From contig JAFZSA010000043.1 of the NCBI GenBank assembly GCA_017619585.1, positions 1 through 48,963 of the forward strand: DNA of 48,963 bases, written 5' to 3'. The position numbers and the translations under genes were made by a program. This document shows, one piece after another, positions 39,325 to 48,949 of this stretch (its first letter is position 1; each line of letters begins with the position of its first letter). The notes under the pieces were generated by a model. The model saw nothing but the letters and a program-made list of their open reading frames with translations. It had not been told where the DNA came from and did no database searches. The DNA is from Bacteroidaceae bacterium (GTDB taxonomy: Bacteria > Bacteroidota > Bacteroidia > Bacteroidales > Bacteroidaceae).

Positions 39325-39355
39325 CAAATTTACGATTAAGTGAGAGAAAAGCAAA
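39325..39355 (-). promoter_or_regulatory. Sialidase promoter P2 (repeat copy 2)
   Basis: On the minus strand, TTTG (39355-39352), 19 bp, then TAAATTTG (39332-39325). Same 31-bp cassette as P1, 81 bp further upstream. A small dyad TTTGGC-GAA-GCCAAA lies just downstream of it. Confidence 0.7.
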
Positions 39356-39398
39356 AGAAAATGGTTTTCCTTTTTGTGCCCCCAGGAATTAAGACGAT

Positions 39399-42209
39399 TT
39401 AATGGGTAATAATCTTCTTACCCTCCTTAATGGATATACCCTTATGTGTATTGACAATGCGTCGGCCCTGAAGGTCATAGGACGGAATACTGTTCGGATT
39501 TTGCTGAAGACTGGGAACGATATCTTCACTTTCCTGTACTTCAATACTGTACAATGAACGTTTAGCTGTAGAGGGAAGGTAACATGAACAGGCGGGCAAC
39601 GAATAATCTGTCGTTGCACGATACATGCTGTTCCCAGAAGTCTTAAGATAATAGCCTGTTCCTGTTGTAATGGTTTTCTGACAGTATGAACCAACAAGGT
39701 AATTAGGTTGGGAGCTTATGTCGGTGTTAGTATATTCGGTGCTTTGGTCAATTGCCGATAGAGTGAAATTGCTGCGAGACGCTCCTTTCATAATCACAGG
39801 TATTCCCTGTGGAAGTATATCCCCTGAGCTTGCAACTTCCTTTAGGACTACGGAAGTATTGGTGACTTCTGATACTACATATGCGGTGAATCCATCGGGG
39901 ACGGAAGTTACAAAGGGTACGCAACATGTTGCATAGCCATTAGTTCCTGTGGTGAATGCAACCTGTTTGTTTTGTGTAACATTATACATTTGTTTGACAT
40001 CGTCTTCTGTAAGTGCCTTACCCCACACTCTGACCATAGCCACTTTTCCCATAAAAGGGTAGTTGCCAACTTTAGTGGCATTGTTGTAAGTACCGAGGGC
40101 ATCGCCTCCAATGGCCAGCCAGGTGGAAGGTGCCCACTCGTAGATAGGACATTCCTTGAAGGTAAGGTAGCGTACGGCCTTTTCTTCTCCGTTGATATAA
40201 AAGCGGGACACAAAATGTAGCCTATCATAGACAATAACATAGTGCGTATAGTCCGTTGTCAGGCTACCCACGCCTATCCATGACCATTGTGTTTTGGCAT
40301 AACTGCCGTCTGTCTTGTTACCTTGTGTGGTAGTGGTGTAGCAGATGTTTCCCTGCGAGTTCATGTGTAGGCCAAATCCGTAGCCGTTGACAAAACACAG
40401 CGGGCGTGTACTTGCCTTAGGTTTCTCGGTACTGTTCTGACAGTATATTTCCACGCTGTATGCGTCTGAAAGTTGACTCATGATACTTGGCTGGTCACCT
40501 ACAAAGAACTTAAAGAACTGCGATGTTTTACCATTGAACTGAGCCTCGTAAGACTGGATGGTAGCATTGTATTGCAGAGGTACGTTACCGGCCATCTCAA
40601 TGGGAATATGACGGTAGGAGACCGCATTGTTGAGTGCTCCGTCAGGGGTGAACTGACAGTCCAGGATCAGGTCGTTACCTTGTGGTGCTACCGGTTCTGT
40701 AAACATACGAACATGGTCAGTATAAAGATTCTGTGCAGCTTTCTGTGTTAGTGCCCCATTGTATATTCTGGCGAAGATGAAACTGCATGCAGAAGAATTC
40801 TGACTGCCGGCAGAACTGCTGCCAGCCGTTGGGTTTCCTCCCAGACATATCCACATGTTTCGCTTTCCTTTTACGGTTCCGCACTGAGGCGGCACCATGT
40901 CTGTTCCTGCCCTTGTGCCTGTGCATACCAGTTTGCCGTTGATGAAGTAGCGGATGATATGGCTTGCTCTGTCCATGGTAACAACCAGATGATAGAATTT
41001 ACCTGATACGGCAATAGAGTCTCCGCCAAGGTTCTTTACGGTGCTGGCTACTCCGCTTTCATGCCGGTATGTGAATGCGCTGGCAAGTTGTGAATTGTAG
41101 AATGACCATCCTCCATCCTGTTCGTTTCCGAAGAAACAGGTTTTGGAAATCTTTCCGTTCTCGTCGGCCAAACCTTCAAGGCGTACCAATGTCTCCCATG
41201 TAACGGATGAGTTGAAAGCTTCGGAAAGCGGACTGCCCTCATCGTATAAGGCATAGAAATAATCCGATGCAGTTACCTTTGTACACCCATAGTAGGTATC
41301 GTTAGCTTTGTCATAAAGTGTTGTTGCTTGTCCGTGAGAACCGACTTTTGCATTGTAAGAACCTTTGTTGACAATACCATTCGCATCAAAAGAAAGATCA
41401 AGGAGACATTCTGCTTCAACTGTCTCGCTATTCTGTCTCAGGTCTGATGTTATGATGTTTTGTGCCAGCAGTTCCTTGTATATGGCATTTGCCATCAGTG
41501 ATGCTCCGGATGCAGTGGGGTGAAGCTTGTCTAAAGTGTAGCTGCTCCAATTGGAACTGAAGGGGATGGTAGTACAGTCGATGTAATATCCTCCGAATTG
41601 CTTGGCTATCTTTTTGATACTTTCGTTGGCATCAGCTTGTGAATAACCTATGCCGTTCAGTTGGGTAACCCCTGCGGAACGTGGTGTTATGGAGAGGCAG
41701 ACCAATTTGGTGGAAGGGTAACGTGTGCTGAGTTTGTGCAATAACATGGCATATGCCCCTCGGAAGGTCAGAGAATCCGTGAATGTGTCTGTACTGAACT
41801 CGCCTAATGGAAGTTTAGCCTGATTCCAGTCATTTGTTCCGCCCATAATGAAGATAATATCAGGTATGCCGGCTCTTCCTACGGCTGCCACTCTGGCATT
41901 GCTGACAAAAGGAGCATCGCTGTCGAGAAGGTCGCATGATACGCGTGAACCGCTCCATGAAGCATTGGCAAGAAATGTGAGCCCCGAGAGACGACTAAGT
42001 TGCATCCACCATGTGTCGCCCACTTGTATGCCGTATTTCTTTTCCCTGTCTTCTGTATAGAAAACCTTATATCCGTCTGGGATGTATCCGTAGTATGTGG
42101 ATATGGAATTGCCCATAACGGCAAATGTGATGGAATCCTTTTTCTGTGCCTCGGCATGTAAGGGAATCCGCAGGAGGATACTCAGTAAAAATAAAGTATG
42201 GTATTTCAT
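39399..42209 (-). CDS. Secreted SGNH esterase with two LamG-type modules and sorting-type tail
   Basis: A 936-residue protein with a signal peptide (about 1-21). The SGNH hydrolase domain (about 25-245) has block I FAVMGNSISTYYG (Ser35), block III IMGGTNDWNQ and block V LDKLHPTASG (Asp/His). It would remove acyl groups from glycans. Two concanavalin/LamG-like modules follow (about 262-500 and 515-755; RYFINGKLVCTG and RFYINGEEKAVR mark equivalent strands). Next come the Prevotella GYAT-type domain (about 765-900) and the tail YDLQGRRIVNTHKGISIKEG. The start lies 6 bp behind the GH115 stop, so they are co-transcribed. Next to a sialidase, sialic-acid O-acetylesterase activity is plausible but unproven; xylan acetyl esterase is the alternative. 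Confidence 0.88.
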   Translation of the reverse strand: MKYHTLFLLSILLRIPLHAEAQKKDSITFAVMGNSISTYYGYIPDGYKVFYTEDREKKYGIQVGDTWWMQLSRLSGLTFLANASWSGSRVSCDLLDSDAPFVSNARVAAVGRAGIPDIIFIMGGTNDWNQAKLPLGEFSTDTFTDSLTFRGAYAMLLHKLSTRYPSTKLVCLSITPRSAGVTQLNGIGYSQADANESIKKIAKQFGGYYIDCTTIPFSSNWSSYTLDKLHPTASGASLMANAIYKELLAQNIITSDLRQNSETVEAECLLDLSFDANGIVNKGSYNAKVGSHGQATTLYDKANDTYYGCTKVTASDYFYALYDEGSPLSEAFNSSVTWETLVRLEGLADENGKISKTCFFGNEQDGGWSFYNSQLASAFTYRHESGVASTVKNLGGDSIAVSGKFYHLVVTMDRASHIIRYFINGKLVCTGTRAGTDMVPPQCGTVKGKRNMWICLGGNPTAGSSSAGSQNSSACSFIFARIYNGALTQKAAQNLYTDHVRMFTEPVAPQGNDLILDCQFTPDGALNNAVSYRHIPIEMAGNVPLQYNATIQSYEAQFNGKTSQFFKFFVGDQPSIMSQLSDAYSVEIYCQNSTEKPKASTRPLCFVNGYGFGLHMNSQGNICYTTTTQGNKTDGSYAKTQWSWIGVGSLTTDYTHYVIVYDRLHFVSRFYINGEEKAVRYLTFKECPIYEWAPSTWLAIGGDALGTYNNATKVGNYPFMGKVAMVRVWGKALTEDDVKQMYNVTQNKQVAFTTGTNGYATCCVPFVTSVPDGFTAYVVSEVTNTSVVLKEVASSGDILPQGIPVIMKGASRSNFTLSAIDQSTEYTNTDISSQPNYLVGSYCQKTITTGTGYYLKTSGNSMYRATTDYSLPACSCYLPSTAKRSLYSIEVQESEDIVPSLQQNPNSIPSYDLQGRRIVNTHKGISIKEGKKIITH

Positions 42210-42215
42210 GACAAA

Positions 42216-45200
42216 TTATTTCCTAATAAATTTCTTACCTTTTACAATGTATGTGCCTTTTGTTGTTTTTGTGGTTCGCACTCCTGCCAGATTGTATGCA
42301 GAGTCTACATTTAATTCTTCACCATTCATTCTTAATTCTTCATTTATTCCTGTCTCGTTATTAGGTTCAAAGCCGTAGAATTGTCTTGTTCCATTGCCTG
42401 TAATAATCAGGTATGCCTTTCCTTCTGGAATACTGCTACCTGGAACCGCTTTATAAAAACCTATGCCCTGTTCTTTGTCTGCAAGGCAGTATTGTGTACC
42501 ATCGCATACAATATCCTTTGTTGCGGCCTGTAGCAGGTTGATGTCAGGACTGGTGGCAGATAATGCCGGGTTATAGCAGTATTTGCCTGCTGCAGCCTTC
42601 AGTAAGACGGGGATGCCAGCTGCTGCTTCAGCAATAGGATCTGAGAGTTTTGCATAGTTGTTGTCCGTGGAAACAACAGCATGTGCTCCAAGAGCGGGAG
42701 GGAACAGCACATTGCTCTCTGCAACATAGGTGGCATAGCCACAGGCTGGAATGCTTATCTGCTTTACAGACTTACTTGTATTGAAGGGGACTGGGTATGT
42801 GTCTTCGCCAAGAGTCTGGAAGAACACTTCTTTCCCTGCTACATTATTTATATAATAGGTCAGCACACCGCTTGTAATGTCGGTATTAGAGAGTTCCTCT
42901 GTAATACCCTGAGTCTTTTGTTCCGTATCAGACAGATCTACAATACCCTTGACGCTGCCCGACATACGTCCGATATTTCCTCCTTTATGTCCTGTTATTG
43001 TTCCAAGGTTGATGAAATTCTCTATGGTATTCTCGTTGTTTCCCAAATAGCAGCACAGGCCTCCGGCATACGGTTCTGAATTAGAGGATGTGATGTTGCC
43101 TGTATTGATACAATTACGGATTACAAACCGTGGATTGGTATCGTTCTGTCCTCCTATGATGCCTGCTGCATCCTGACCTGTAACAGTCACGCTGGCTTCG
43201 TTTACGCAATTCTCGATGGTGATGGTAGCGCCTGTGTTCTGGCAGGAACCGGCCAGCCCGGCAGCTTTGGTAAGTGCAATGACAGAGCAACTGCTGTCAA
43301 TGATAAGGTTCTTGACGGTACATGAGGAATTACCTTGTAAATATCCGAAGAAACCTTGTGCCTCGTCCTGTGGGCGATAGATGACCATATTCTTGATGCG
43401 ATGTCCCTGGCCGTCAAAGATACCCTTGAACTTGTTTCCCTTAGTTTTGCCGATGGGCAGGTGCAGGTTAACTTCGCGCTCAAAGTCTATGTCGGCGGTC
43501 AATTTTGCATAATAAGATGTAGAGCCACCATTAGCAGCTACTATTTGTGAGAACCATTCCACTTTGCCGGCATTGTCCAGGAGATAGTATGAACCGGATT
43601 TCTCGGGTGTCTCATAACGTTCTGCTCCATCACAGGAGCAGATGCCATTATGTGCATAATCGTGAACATGTAGCTCGGCTATAGAGTACAGTCGGAAGTA
43701 GTCAACACGGAAGCGTCCTTGGTTGCTTGAGGCCCGGCTGCCTGACTTCAGCATGTTGCTGGTGCGGATGCCAATCTCAACATCGGTGGTTTTGTCAAGT
43801 GAAAACTCCAGAACCATCTCCTTCATGACAGGATCGCTACCGTCCAGCGTTGCACTATGGCCCATGAAAGTGCGTTTAGTTTCCGTTCCGAGATTGCTTC
43901 CATACTTGTCGGCAGATGCAAAGTAGCAGGCATTATCACCGGCAAAGAGACGCAGATTGGTGAGGTTCTCGTCGCCTGTGCCCATTGGGGAGAGCAGGCA
44001 GCTAATCCTATAAGTACCGGCAGGGAGATTTATTGTCTGGTATAGCTTGAAGTCATCGGGCATAGGAGAACAGTTCACCCAACAGCTTTTTTCTCCATGC
44101 AGTGTACCGCTACAGCCTCCATTAGCACCGTATGAAGTCTTGGGAAGCAAAGCGGTGTTGTTAACACCCGGTTCCTGTGTGTAGTTTGTCCCTCCTTTGA
44201 TTCCCCAGCCATGCCAGCCTGTGGGAATACCTCGGAAGTTGGTTCCGTCTACTATCATGCCTGTTGTCTCCTCGAAATCACTGTTCGAAATAAGTTCTGT
44301 AATTTCCTTCGCATCTTGTGGTTCTGGCTTTGTATAGGTGGTTTCATTTATTTTCCAGAAAGAGCGGTGATTGGTGCCGGCAACGGCTGCATAGGTTTGG
44401 ACGGTATTGTCGTTCTTCCAGTTCCATCCTATGCATCCTGCAGTAAAGTCAGTAACGGACAGGTTTGTGGATGTAAAGCCGAAACAATGACTGCCTTCCT
44501 GATCCGAGCAGTCTATGATGGCATACTCTGCAGGCGTTGTACCCATTTTGATATTAATCTCGGTAGAGGCGGGGCAGGCCTGGGCATATCTTCCAGTAGC
44601 CAGATTCTTGATATAGAAACAGTTGGGCTTTCCTGTGGATATAAACTCCCAGCATGCGTTGTCATTTTTTGCCCCCATTGCCAGAATGTCTGTGCCATTG
44701 TCCTGAACAAACAGGTTCTCGTCGTTACGGTTGGCAATGGTATAGGCTTTCCCTGCCTCAATGGTAAAAGGGGGCGTTTCCTCCAGCCTCTTTTGTATCA
44801 GGTTTATCTTGGCGTCCATGGCGAATTTGTCATCGCTGGCATACCATGTAGAGAAGACATCGTGCTGTGAATCGGTCAGTGCCTTCTTTGCAGCCTTCAT
44901 TTCGTCCAGCGAAAGCGTAAGATTGTCATAACGATTGGCCTTGTTTTTGTAAGCCAAGGCAAAATAGTGAAGACAAGCACTGACGTGCGACATATAATGT
45001 GCATATGCTGCCAGGTTATCATAGAAGAAAGTGCGCTGTGCTGGAGGGATTTGGCTAATCATGGCATCACAACGTTCTGCCACATTAGCAAAGGCAGCCA
45101 TTTCGCGGGCAGTACCTGCGATGATACTATCCACTTGGTTTGATCCCTCAATGCGGAAGGAACGTCCCGGTATAGACTCGTAGCCTATATCGGAAAGAGG

Positions 45201-46817
45201 ATTGGCTGTAAAGCTGCTCCACTTGTCGTTGATTTGCTTGATAGCACGTTCATGGCGCAAATCCTGGAAGATATACTGACGGTCGAATCCTCCAGGGAAG
45301 TCGCTTTTTTTCTGGCTCCAATAGGAATAATAGAAGTCGTGATATAGCTCTGCTATTTCCTGGGCGTGTTCTTCACCGAAGTATTGCTTGCAGTAAGAAA
45401 GCAGGAAGTCATTCGTGTTATAGGTATCCGCATTCCACATCATCGCTGCGTTGGCAGCCATTTCCATTAGGAACTCTCGTACGTTGCCTGCATTTACTAC
45501 ACTGAAGGTCTGCTTACCCTTACTTTGTACATAGCGGTAATTATCCTCCATCTTCCAAGGTCCCTCTGCCGGAGCCAAGTGGGCACCTGTTGAATAGAAC
45601 TGCAGGTTCATATAGTAGCCCAACTGTACATTATCCGTGTTCTGCCATTGTACAATGTCATCGAATGGATAGTGGTCGCGTCTGCCGGCAACAAAGGTCC
45701 ATAGCATGTTGGTAGCTACAGGCGGTGTTATGTAACCTTTAGCCATGAGCGAAGAAATCTCGTCATAGAATGTCATACGGACAAACGGGTTAGGGTCACC
45801 AGTGGACTGGCAAATCATATCGTACTGGATTTTTACCATCTCGCTGATAATGCGTCCCCGTTCCTTTTCTGAAGTGGGAGCATCCGAGAAAATCTCCCAG
45901 AAAGGTTGATCGCCTTTTCCACGGAAAGCTACCTGCCATAGATTCTCTGCTCCGCTATTCATGACGGCATTGATAGAGAATTGCCAGAATTCTTTTAACG
46001 ATTTCAGATCGTTGACGGAAAGGGTAGGGGGAGTCATGTTGCGCACATTCTTCCAATAGCTGTCCCAGTTGGAGAAACTGTTGTTCAGTGCTACCATGTG
46101 ATGTGAGGTAAGCACCAAACCGTATTTCTTGTATAGCATGGCCTCAGAGTTCAGGGTACCTGAGTTTGTTACTGTTGCTTCTTTTTCCACGGTATTGAGT
46201 TTCAGGCGTAACATGGTCTCAAGCCAGAGTTCGTTGTTTTGTGACGACTTAGCACGCCAGGGAATAAACAAATCCTGATCATTGGGAAACCAGGCCCTGT
46301 AGCGTACTTGCGGCGAAGGACAGAAATAGTCATAGTTAACAGGTAGTTCAATGTTTTCCTTAACTACTGGTTGCCAACTGCACCAATACCAAAGGGGCGG
46401 TACTCCTAAGACCCGTTCGCTGAAGCTGTATATAGCATAGATGGTACCGCGCATGTCTTTGCCATGCAGGACGATGCTGTTAGAAGTGGCATCTACATAA
46501 ACACGGTGACTTTCAAAGTCGTCCAGTTCGCGAGGATTATCTATGAGTGCCCGTCCGTCAGGATTCTCATCGTTGACCACCACAACACGTACTCCGTCTC
46601 TTGTGGTGTTTGTCCGAACAATGGATGGCGTGAAATTTAATACTTTACTGAAGTCTTTCTGTAAAGCCTGAACTGCCAGTAGTACTTGGCTCTTCTCACT
46701 TGCAGGAATTTGAATCCATGTGTTGTTGTTCCCGATGCTGATAATCTTGTCTTGTGCTTTTGTCATGGAAAAAGCAGAAAGCAAAAAAAGAACAAAGGAT
46801 AATAGTTTAGCTTTCAT
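42216..46817 (-). CDS. GH115-family glycoside hydrolase with accessory domains
   Basis: From the ATG at 46817 it has 1533 residues, with signal MKAKLLSFVLFLLSAFSMTK plus AQ; the longer in-frame version would begin upstream of the promoter box. The GH115 part (about 25-800) has GKDMRGTIYAIYSFSERVLG, PPLWYWCSWQP, RYRAWFPNDQD and WVAFRGKGD-like segments (here LWQVAFRGKGDQPFWE). Known GH115 enzymes remove (4-O-methyl)glucuronic acid from xylan or related glycans. A beta-sandwich module (about 865-1060), a GLUG-like beta-helix region (about 1090-1310; DFEREVNLHLPIG, GIFDGQGHRIKNM), a GYAT-type domain and the tail YNLAGVR...GTYIVKGKK follow. The linker NEELRMNGEELN (near residue 1493) is encoded by TGAAGAATTAA-type short repeats. 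First gene of a unit with the SGNH esterase. Confidence 0.87.
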   Translation of the reverse strand: MKAKLLSFVLFLLSAFSMTKAQDKIISIGNNNTWIQIPASEKSQVLLAVQALQKDFSKVLNFTPSIVRTNTTRDGVRVVVVNDENPDGRALIDNPRELDDFESHRVYVDATSNSIVLHGKDMRGTIYAIYSFSERVLGVPPLWYWCSWQPVVKENIELPVNYDYFCPSPQVRYRAWFPNDQDLFIPWRAKSSQNNELWLETMLRLKLNTVEKEATVTNSGTLNSEAMLYKKYGLVLTSHHMVALNNSFSNWDSYWKNVRNMTPPTLSVNDLKSLKEFWQFSINAVMNSGAENLWQVAFRGKGDQPFWEIFSDAPTSEKERGRIISEMVKIQYDMICQSTGDPNPFVRMTFYDEISSLMAKGYITPPVATNMLWTFVAGRRDHYPFDDIVQWQNTDNVQLGYYMNLQFYSTGAHLAPAEGPWKMEDNYRYVQSKGKQTFSVVNAGNVREFLMEMAANAAMMWNADTYNTNDFLLSYCKQYFGEEHAQEIAELYHDFYYSYWSQKKSDFPGGFDRQYIFQDLRHERAIKQINDKWSSFTANPLSDIGYESIPGRSFRIEGSNQVDSIIAGTAREMAAFANVAERCDAMISQIPPAQRTFFYDNLAAYAHYMSHVSACLHYFALAYKNKANRYDNLTLSLDEMKAAKKALTDSQHDVFSTWYASDDKFAMDAKINLIQKRLEETPPFTIEAGKAYTIANRNDENLFVQDNGTDILAMGAKNDNACWEFISTGKPNCFYIKNLATGRYAQACPASTEINIKMGTTPAEYAIIDCSDQEGSHCFGFTSTNLSVTDFTAGCIGWNWKNDNTVQTYAAVAGTNHRSFWKINETTYTKPEPQDAKEITELISNSDFEETTGMIVDGTNFRGIPTGWHGWGIKGGTNYTQEPGVNNTALLPKTSYGANGGCSGTLHGEKSCWVNCSPMPDDFKLYQTINLPAGTYRISCLLSPMGTGDENLTNLRLFAGDNACYFASADKYGSNLGTETKRTFMGHSATLDGSDPVMKEMVLEFSLDKTTDVEIGIRTSNMLKSGSRASSNQGRFRVDYFRLYSIAELHVHDYAHNGICSCDGAERYETPEKSGSYYLLDNAGKVEWFSQIVAANGGSTSYYAKLTADIDFEREVNLHLPIGKTKGNKFKGIFDGQGHRIKNMVIYRPQDEAQGFFGYLQGNSSCTVKNLIIDSSCSVIALTKAAGLAGSCQNTGATITIENCVNEASVTVTGQDAAGIIGGQNDTNPRFVIRNCINTGNITSSNSEPYAGGLCCYLGNNENTIENFINLGTITGHKGGNIGRMSGSVKGIVDLSDTEQKTQGITEELSNTDITSGVLTYYINNVAGKEVFFQTLGEDTYPVPFNTSKSVKQISIPACGYATYVAESNVLFPPALGAHAVVSTDNNYAKLSDPIAEAAAGIPVLLKAAAGKYCYNPALSATSPDINLLQAATKDIVCDGTQYCLADKEQGIGFYKAVPGSSIPEGKAYLIITGNGTRQFYGFEPNNETGINEELRMNGEELNVDSAYNLAGVRTTKTTKGTYIVKGKKFIRK
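42312..42352 (-). repeat. Short-unit repeat translated in the GH115 linker
   Basis: On the minus strand TGAAGAATTAAGAATGAA and GGTGAAGAATTAAATG are two copies of a TGAAGAATTAA unit 18 bp apart. They are read as NEELRM and GEELN just before the sorting-type tail. Confidence 0.55.
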
Positions 46818-46846
46818 TTTTGTTTGAATTTGAATGTTTGTTGCAA

Positions 46847-46854
46847 CAAAAGTA
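46847..46854 (-). promoter_or_regulatory. Predicted -7 box of the GH115-esterase unit
   Basis: The minus strand reads TACTTTTG, 30 bp ahead of the ATG at 46817. No clear -33 TTTG, so an activator may be needed. Confidence 0.55.
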
Positions 46855-46983
46855 TCAAATCTACCATATATACCGTTAAATCTAGTCAATAAATTAAAGA
46901 ATATTAACAAAAATCATTCTGTAAGTATGTTGTAATAGTAGATTTGTTATTTGATAGAACCGAATAAATAACAGATAAGTTTT

Positions 46984-47013
46984 TTTGCGTTTCGTTTTAT
47001 TTCTTTATCTTTG
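46984..47013 (+). promoter_or_regulatory. Predicted promoter of the DUF6057 gene
   Basis: TTTG (46984-46987) and TATCTTTG (47006-47013) with 18 bp between. The ATG at 47023 follows only 9 bp after the -7 box, so the mRNA would be nearly leaderless. Confidence 0.65.
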
Positions 47014-47022
47014 TGGTCGAGT

Positions 47023-48942
47023 ATGAGCAAAAAAGTTAAACAAAAGCATGTAACTGCTCCTGCTCCCAAGGCGCAGGAGGCAGCAAAAAAAGGACGAAAG
47101 ACACACTTTCCCCTATGGGTGTTACCCATTCTGTATAGCATAATGTTTGTGGTGTTTGCCTGGGTATTCCTGATAGGCAAGAATGCAGACACCTTGTATT
47201 TTATGCAAGACCGCGGGTATTGGAATGATACCATGGTGTATTTCCATGACTGTATGCGAATGCCTGGCGGCTTCCTTTCATGGGCAGGCTCTTACCTGAC
47301 GCAGTACTTCTACTATCCTGCCTATGGTGCTGCCATGCTAATCCTGTTGTGGATGCTGTGCTTCTGTGTGGCATGGCGGTCGTACCACGTTCGGTTGGAA
47401 TGGACCTTTGTGCTTTTCCTGCCCCTGCTGGCTTTGCTCTGCACAGAGATTCAGTTAGGTTACTGGGTTTATTTCCTCAGGGATATTGATTATAGTTTCT
47501 ACCACTCCCTGGGTCTGCTCTTTGCCTTGATTCTCTCTATCGACTATACAGGCAGATTCAAATACGGATCTCTGGTTCAGATAATCCTTGTAGCTGCTTT
47601 GTTCTATTATCCCTTAGGTATCTATGCCCTTGTGGCTGCTGCCCTGATAGGGGTGCGTATGTTCTGTAAGGACTGGCGTAAGGGATGGACAGGCTTGTTG
47701 CTGGCTGCTTTGGTATGCGGTTTGGTTCCTCTCTTTGAGAATAGCGGAACCACCATCATGCGTCCTGACCAGCGTTGGACTTTTGGCTTAAAGGTGTTCG
47801 AAATCAGTTCGGTGCGCGACTATGGTCTGGAGTTCCCCTTCCTACTGGTATGCCTTACTCCGATGCTATTTCCCTTCCTCCCCAAAAGGAAAGAAGGCGT
47901 GACAAGCACCAAGGGCTTAGTGCTTTGCCTGCTGTTGGCAGGTGTAACAGCCGTAGGAGGCTATAAGTTTATTGACAAGAGAAACAGCACCGATCCGAAC
48001 TATCAGGCAGAGTTCCGTATGTGCCGTGCCGTAGAGGATCAGCGATGGGACGATGTGCTCACCGAGGCCCGTATGGCCAAAGGCAATCCTACGCGTCAGA
48101 TGGTATTGTTCCGTGATATTGCCCTGATGAACAAGGGCGAGCTGCTGTCTCACCGCTATGAGTACAACAATCGTCCTGCCAAGCCATCGGTGATGAGCGA
48201 CTCCGTTGTGATTCGTCTGTCCGATGCCACGGGAGACTTTATCTATTACAACTACGGCGAGACCTGCTTTGCCATCCGTCGTTCCATTGAGCGCTGCATG
48301 CACTTCGGCTTCTCGTACTATACGTTGCGTGTGCTTGCCCGCTGTGCGCTGATTAATGGCGAGTATGATGCCGTCAGGAAGTACCTGCGTCTGCTGGAGC
48401 ACTCTACTTTCCAGAAGAAGTGGGCCAGTGAACTGCGTCCCTATCTGGATGATACCACGCGCATAGCCTCCTCTGCCCGCTTTGGCCTGATAAAGCGCCT
48501 TTACAATGGAGGTACGTCTATGGTGGGCACCGATGATTATTTTGTTGAGTCCACTCTGATTAATAAGCTGGCTCATACGCCTACTAACGATAAGTTTGTG
48601 CTGGAGGTTGCCCTGGCTTATTGCCTGCAGGACAAAGACGTAAAGTGTTTCTGGGCGCAGGTTGCTCAGTACCATACTTTCTTCCCCGACCAGCCTTTCC
48701 CACGTTATGTGCAGGAGGCTATGCTGCTCTTCCATGATGAACTGAAGACTGGTCCCGAGGATATCTCCATCTATAACATAGACCCTGACATCACACAGCG
48801 TTACCAGAGTTTCATTGCCAATATGAAGGCAAATGCCCAAAGCGGCATGACGGTTGATCAGGTAGGAGCTGCGTTGCAGGCCCGCTTTGGTGATACCTAT
48901 TGGTGGGACTACTGTGTGCTGACGAATATTCCGATGTACTAG
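47023..48942 (+). CDS. DUF6057-type polytopic membrane protein
   Basis: A protein of about 639 residues. The in-frame TTG at 47011 is inside the promoter box, so the ATG at 47023 is used. A basic, Ala/Lys-rich N-terminal tail (about 1-25) is followed by about ten membrane helices to about residue 320; DTLYFMQDRGYWNDTMVYF lies in the first external loop. The C-terminal 310 residues are soluble and helical, with TPR-like content (RCALINGEYDAVRKYLRLL). I associate it with the Bacteroidota family DUF6057, of unknown function. The layout (membrane part plus soluble tail) resembles membrane glycosyl- or phosphotransfer proteins only in outline. The stop is followed by G-run and heptamer repeat DNA. 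Confidence 0.78.
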   Translation: MSKKVKQKHVTAPAPKAQEAAKKGRKTHFPLWVLPILYSIMFVVFAWVFLIGKNADTLYFMQDRGYWNDTMVYFHDCMRMPGGFLSWAGSYLTQYFYYPAYGAAMLILLWMLCFCVAWRSYHVRLEWTFVLFLPLLALLCTEIQLGYWVYFLRDIDYSFYHSLGLLFALILSIDYTGRFKYGSLVQIILVAALFYYPLGIYALVAAALIGVRMFCKDWRKGWTGLLLAALVCGLVPLFENSGTTIMRPDQRWTFGLKVFEISSVRDYGLEFPFLLVCLTPMLFPFLPKRKEGVTSTKGLVLCLLLAGVTAVGGYKFIDKRNSTDPNYQAEFRMCRAVEDQRWDDVLTEARMAKGNPTRQMVLFRDIALMNKGELLSHRYEYNNRPAKPSVMSDSVVIRLSDATGDFIYYNYGETCFAIRRSIERCMHFGFSYYTLRVLARCALINGEYDAVRKYLRLLEHSTFQKKWASELRPYLDDTTRIASSARFGLIKRLYNGGTSMVGTDDYFVESTLINKLAHTPTNDKFVLEVALAYCLQDKDVKCFWAQVAQYHTFFPDQPFPRYVQEAMLLFHDELKTGPEDISIYNIDPDITQRYQSFIANMKANAQSGMTVDQVGAALQARFGDTYWWDYCVLTNIPMY

Positions 48943-48949
48943 GGGGAGT

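Noticed and set aside
46818..46910. Longer GH115 N-terminus (31 extra codons)
   Set aside because: It would begin upstream of the -7 box, and a clean signal peptide begins at the ATG at 46817.
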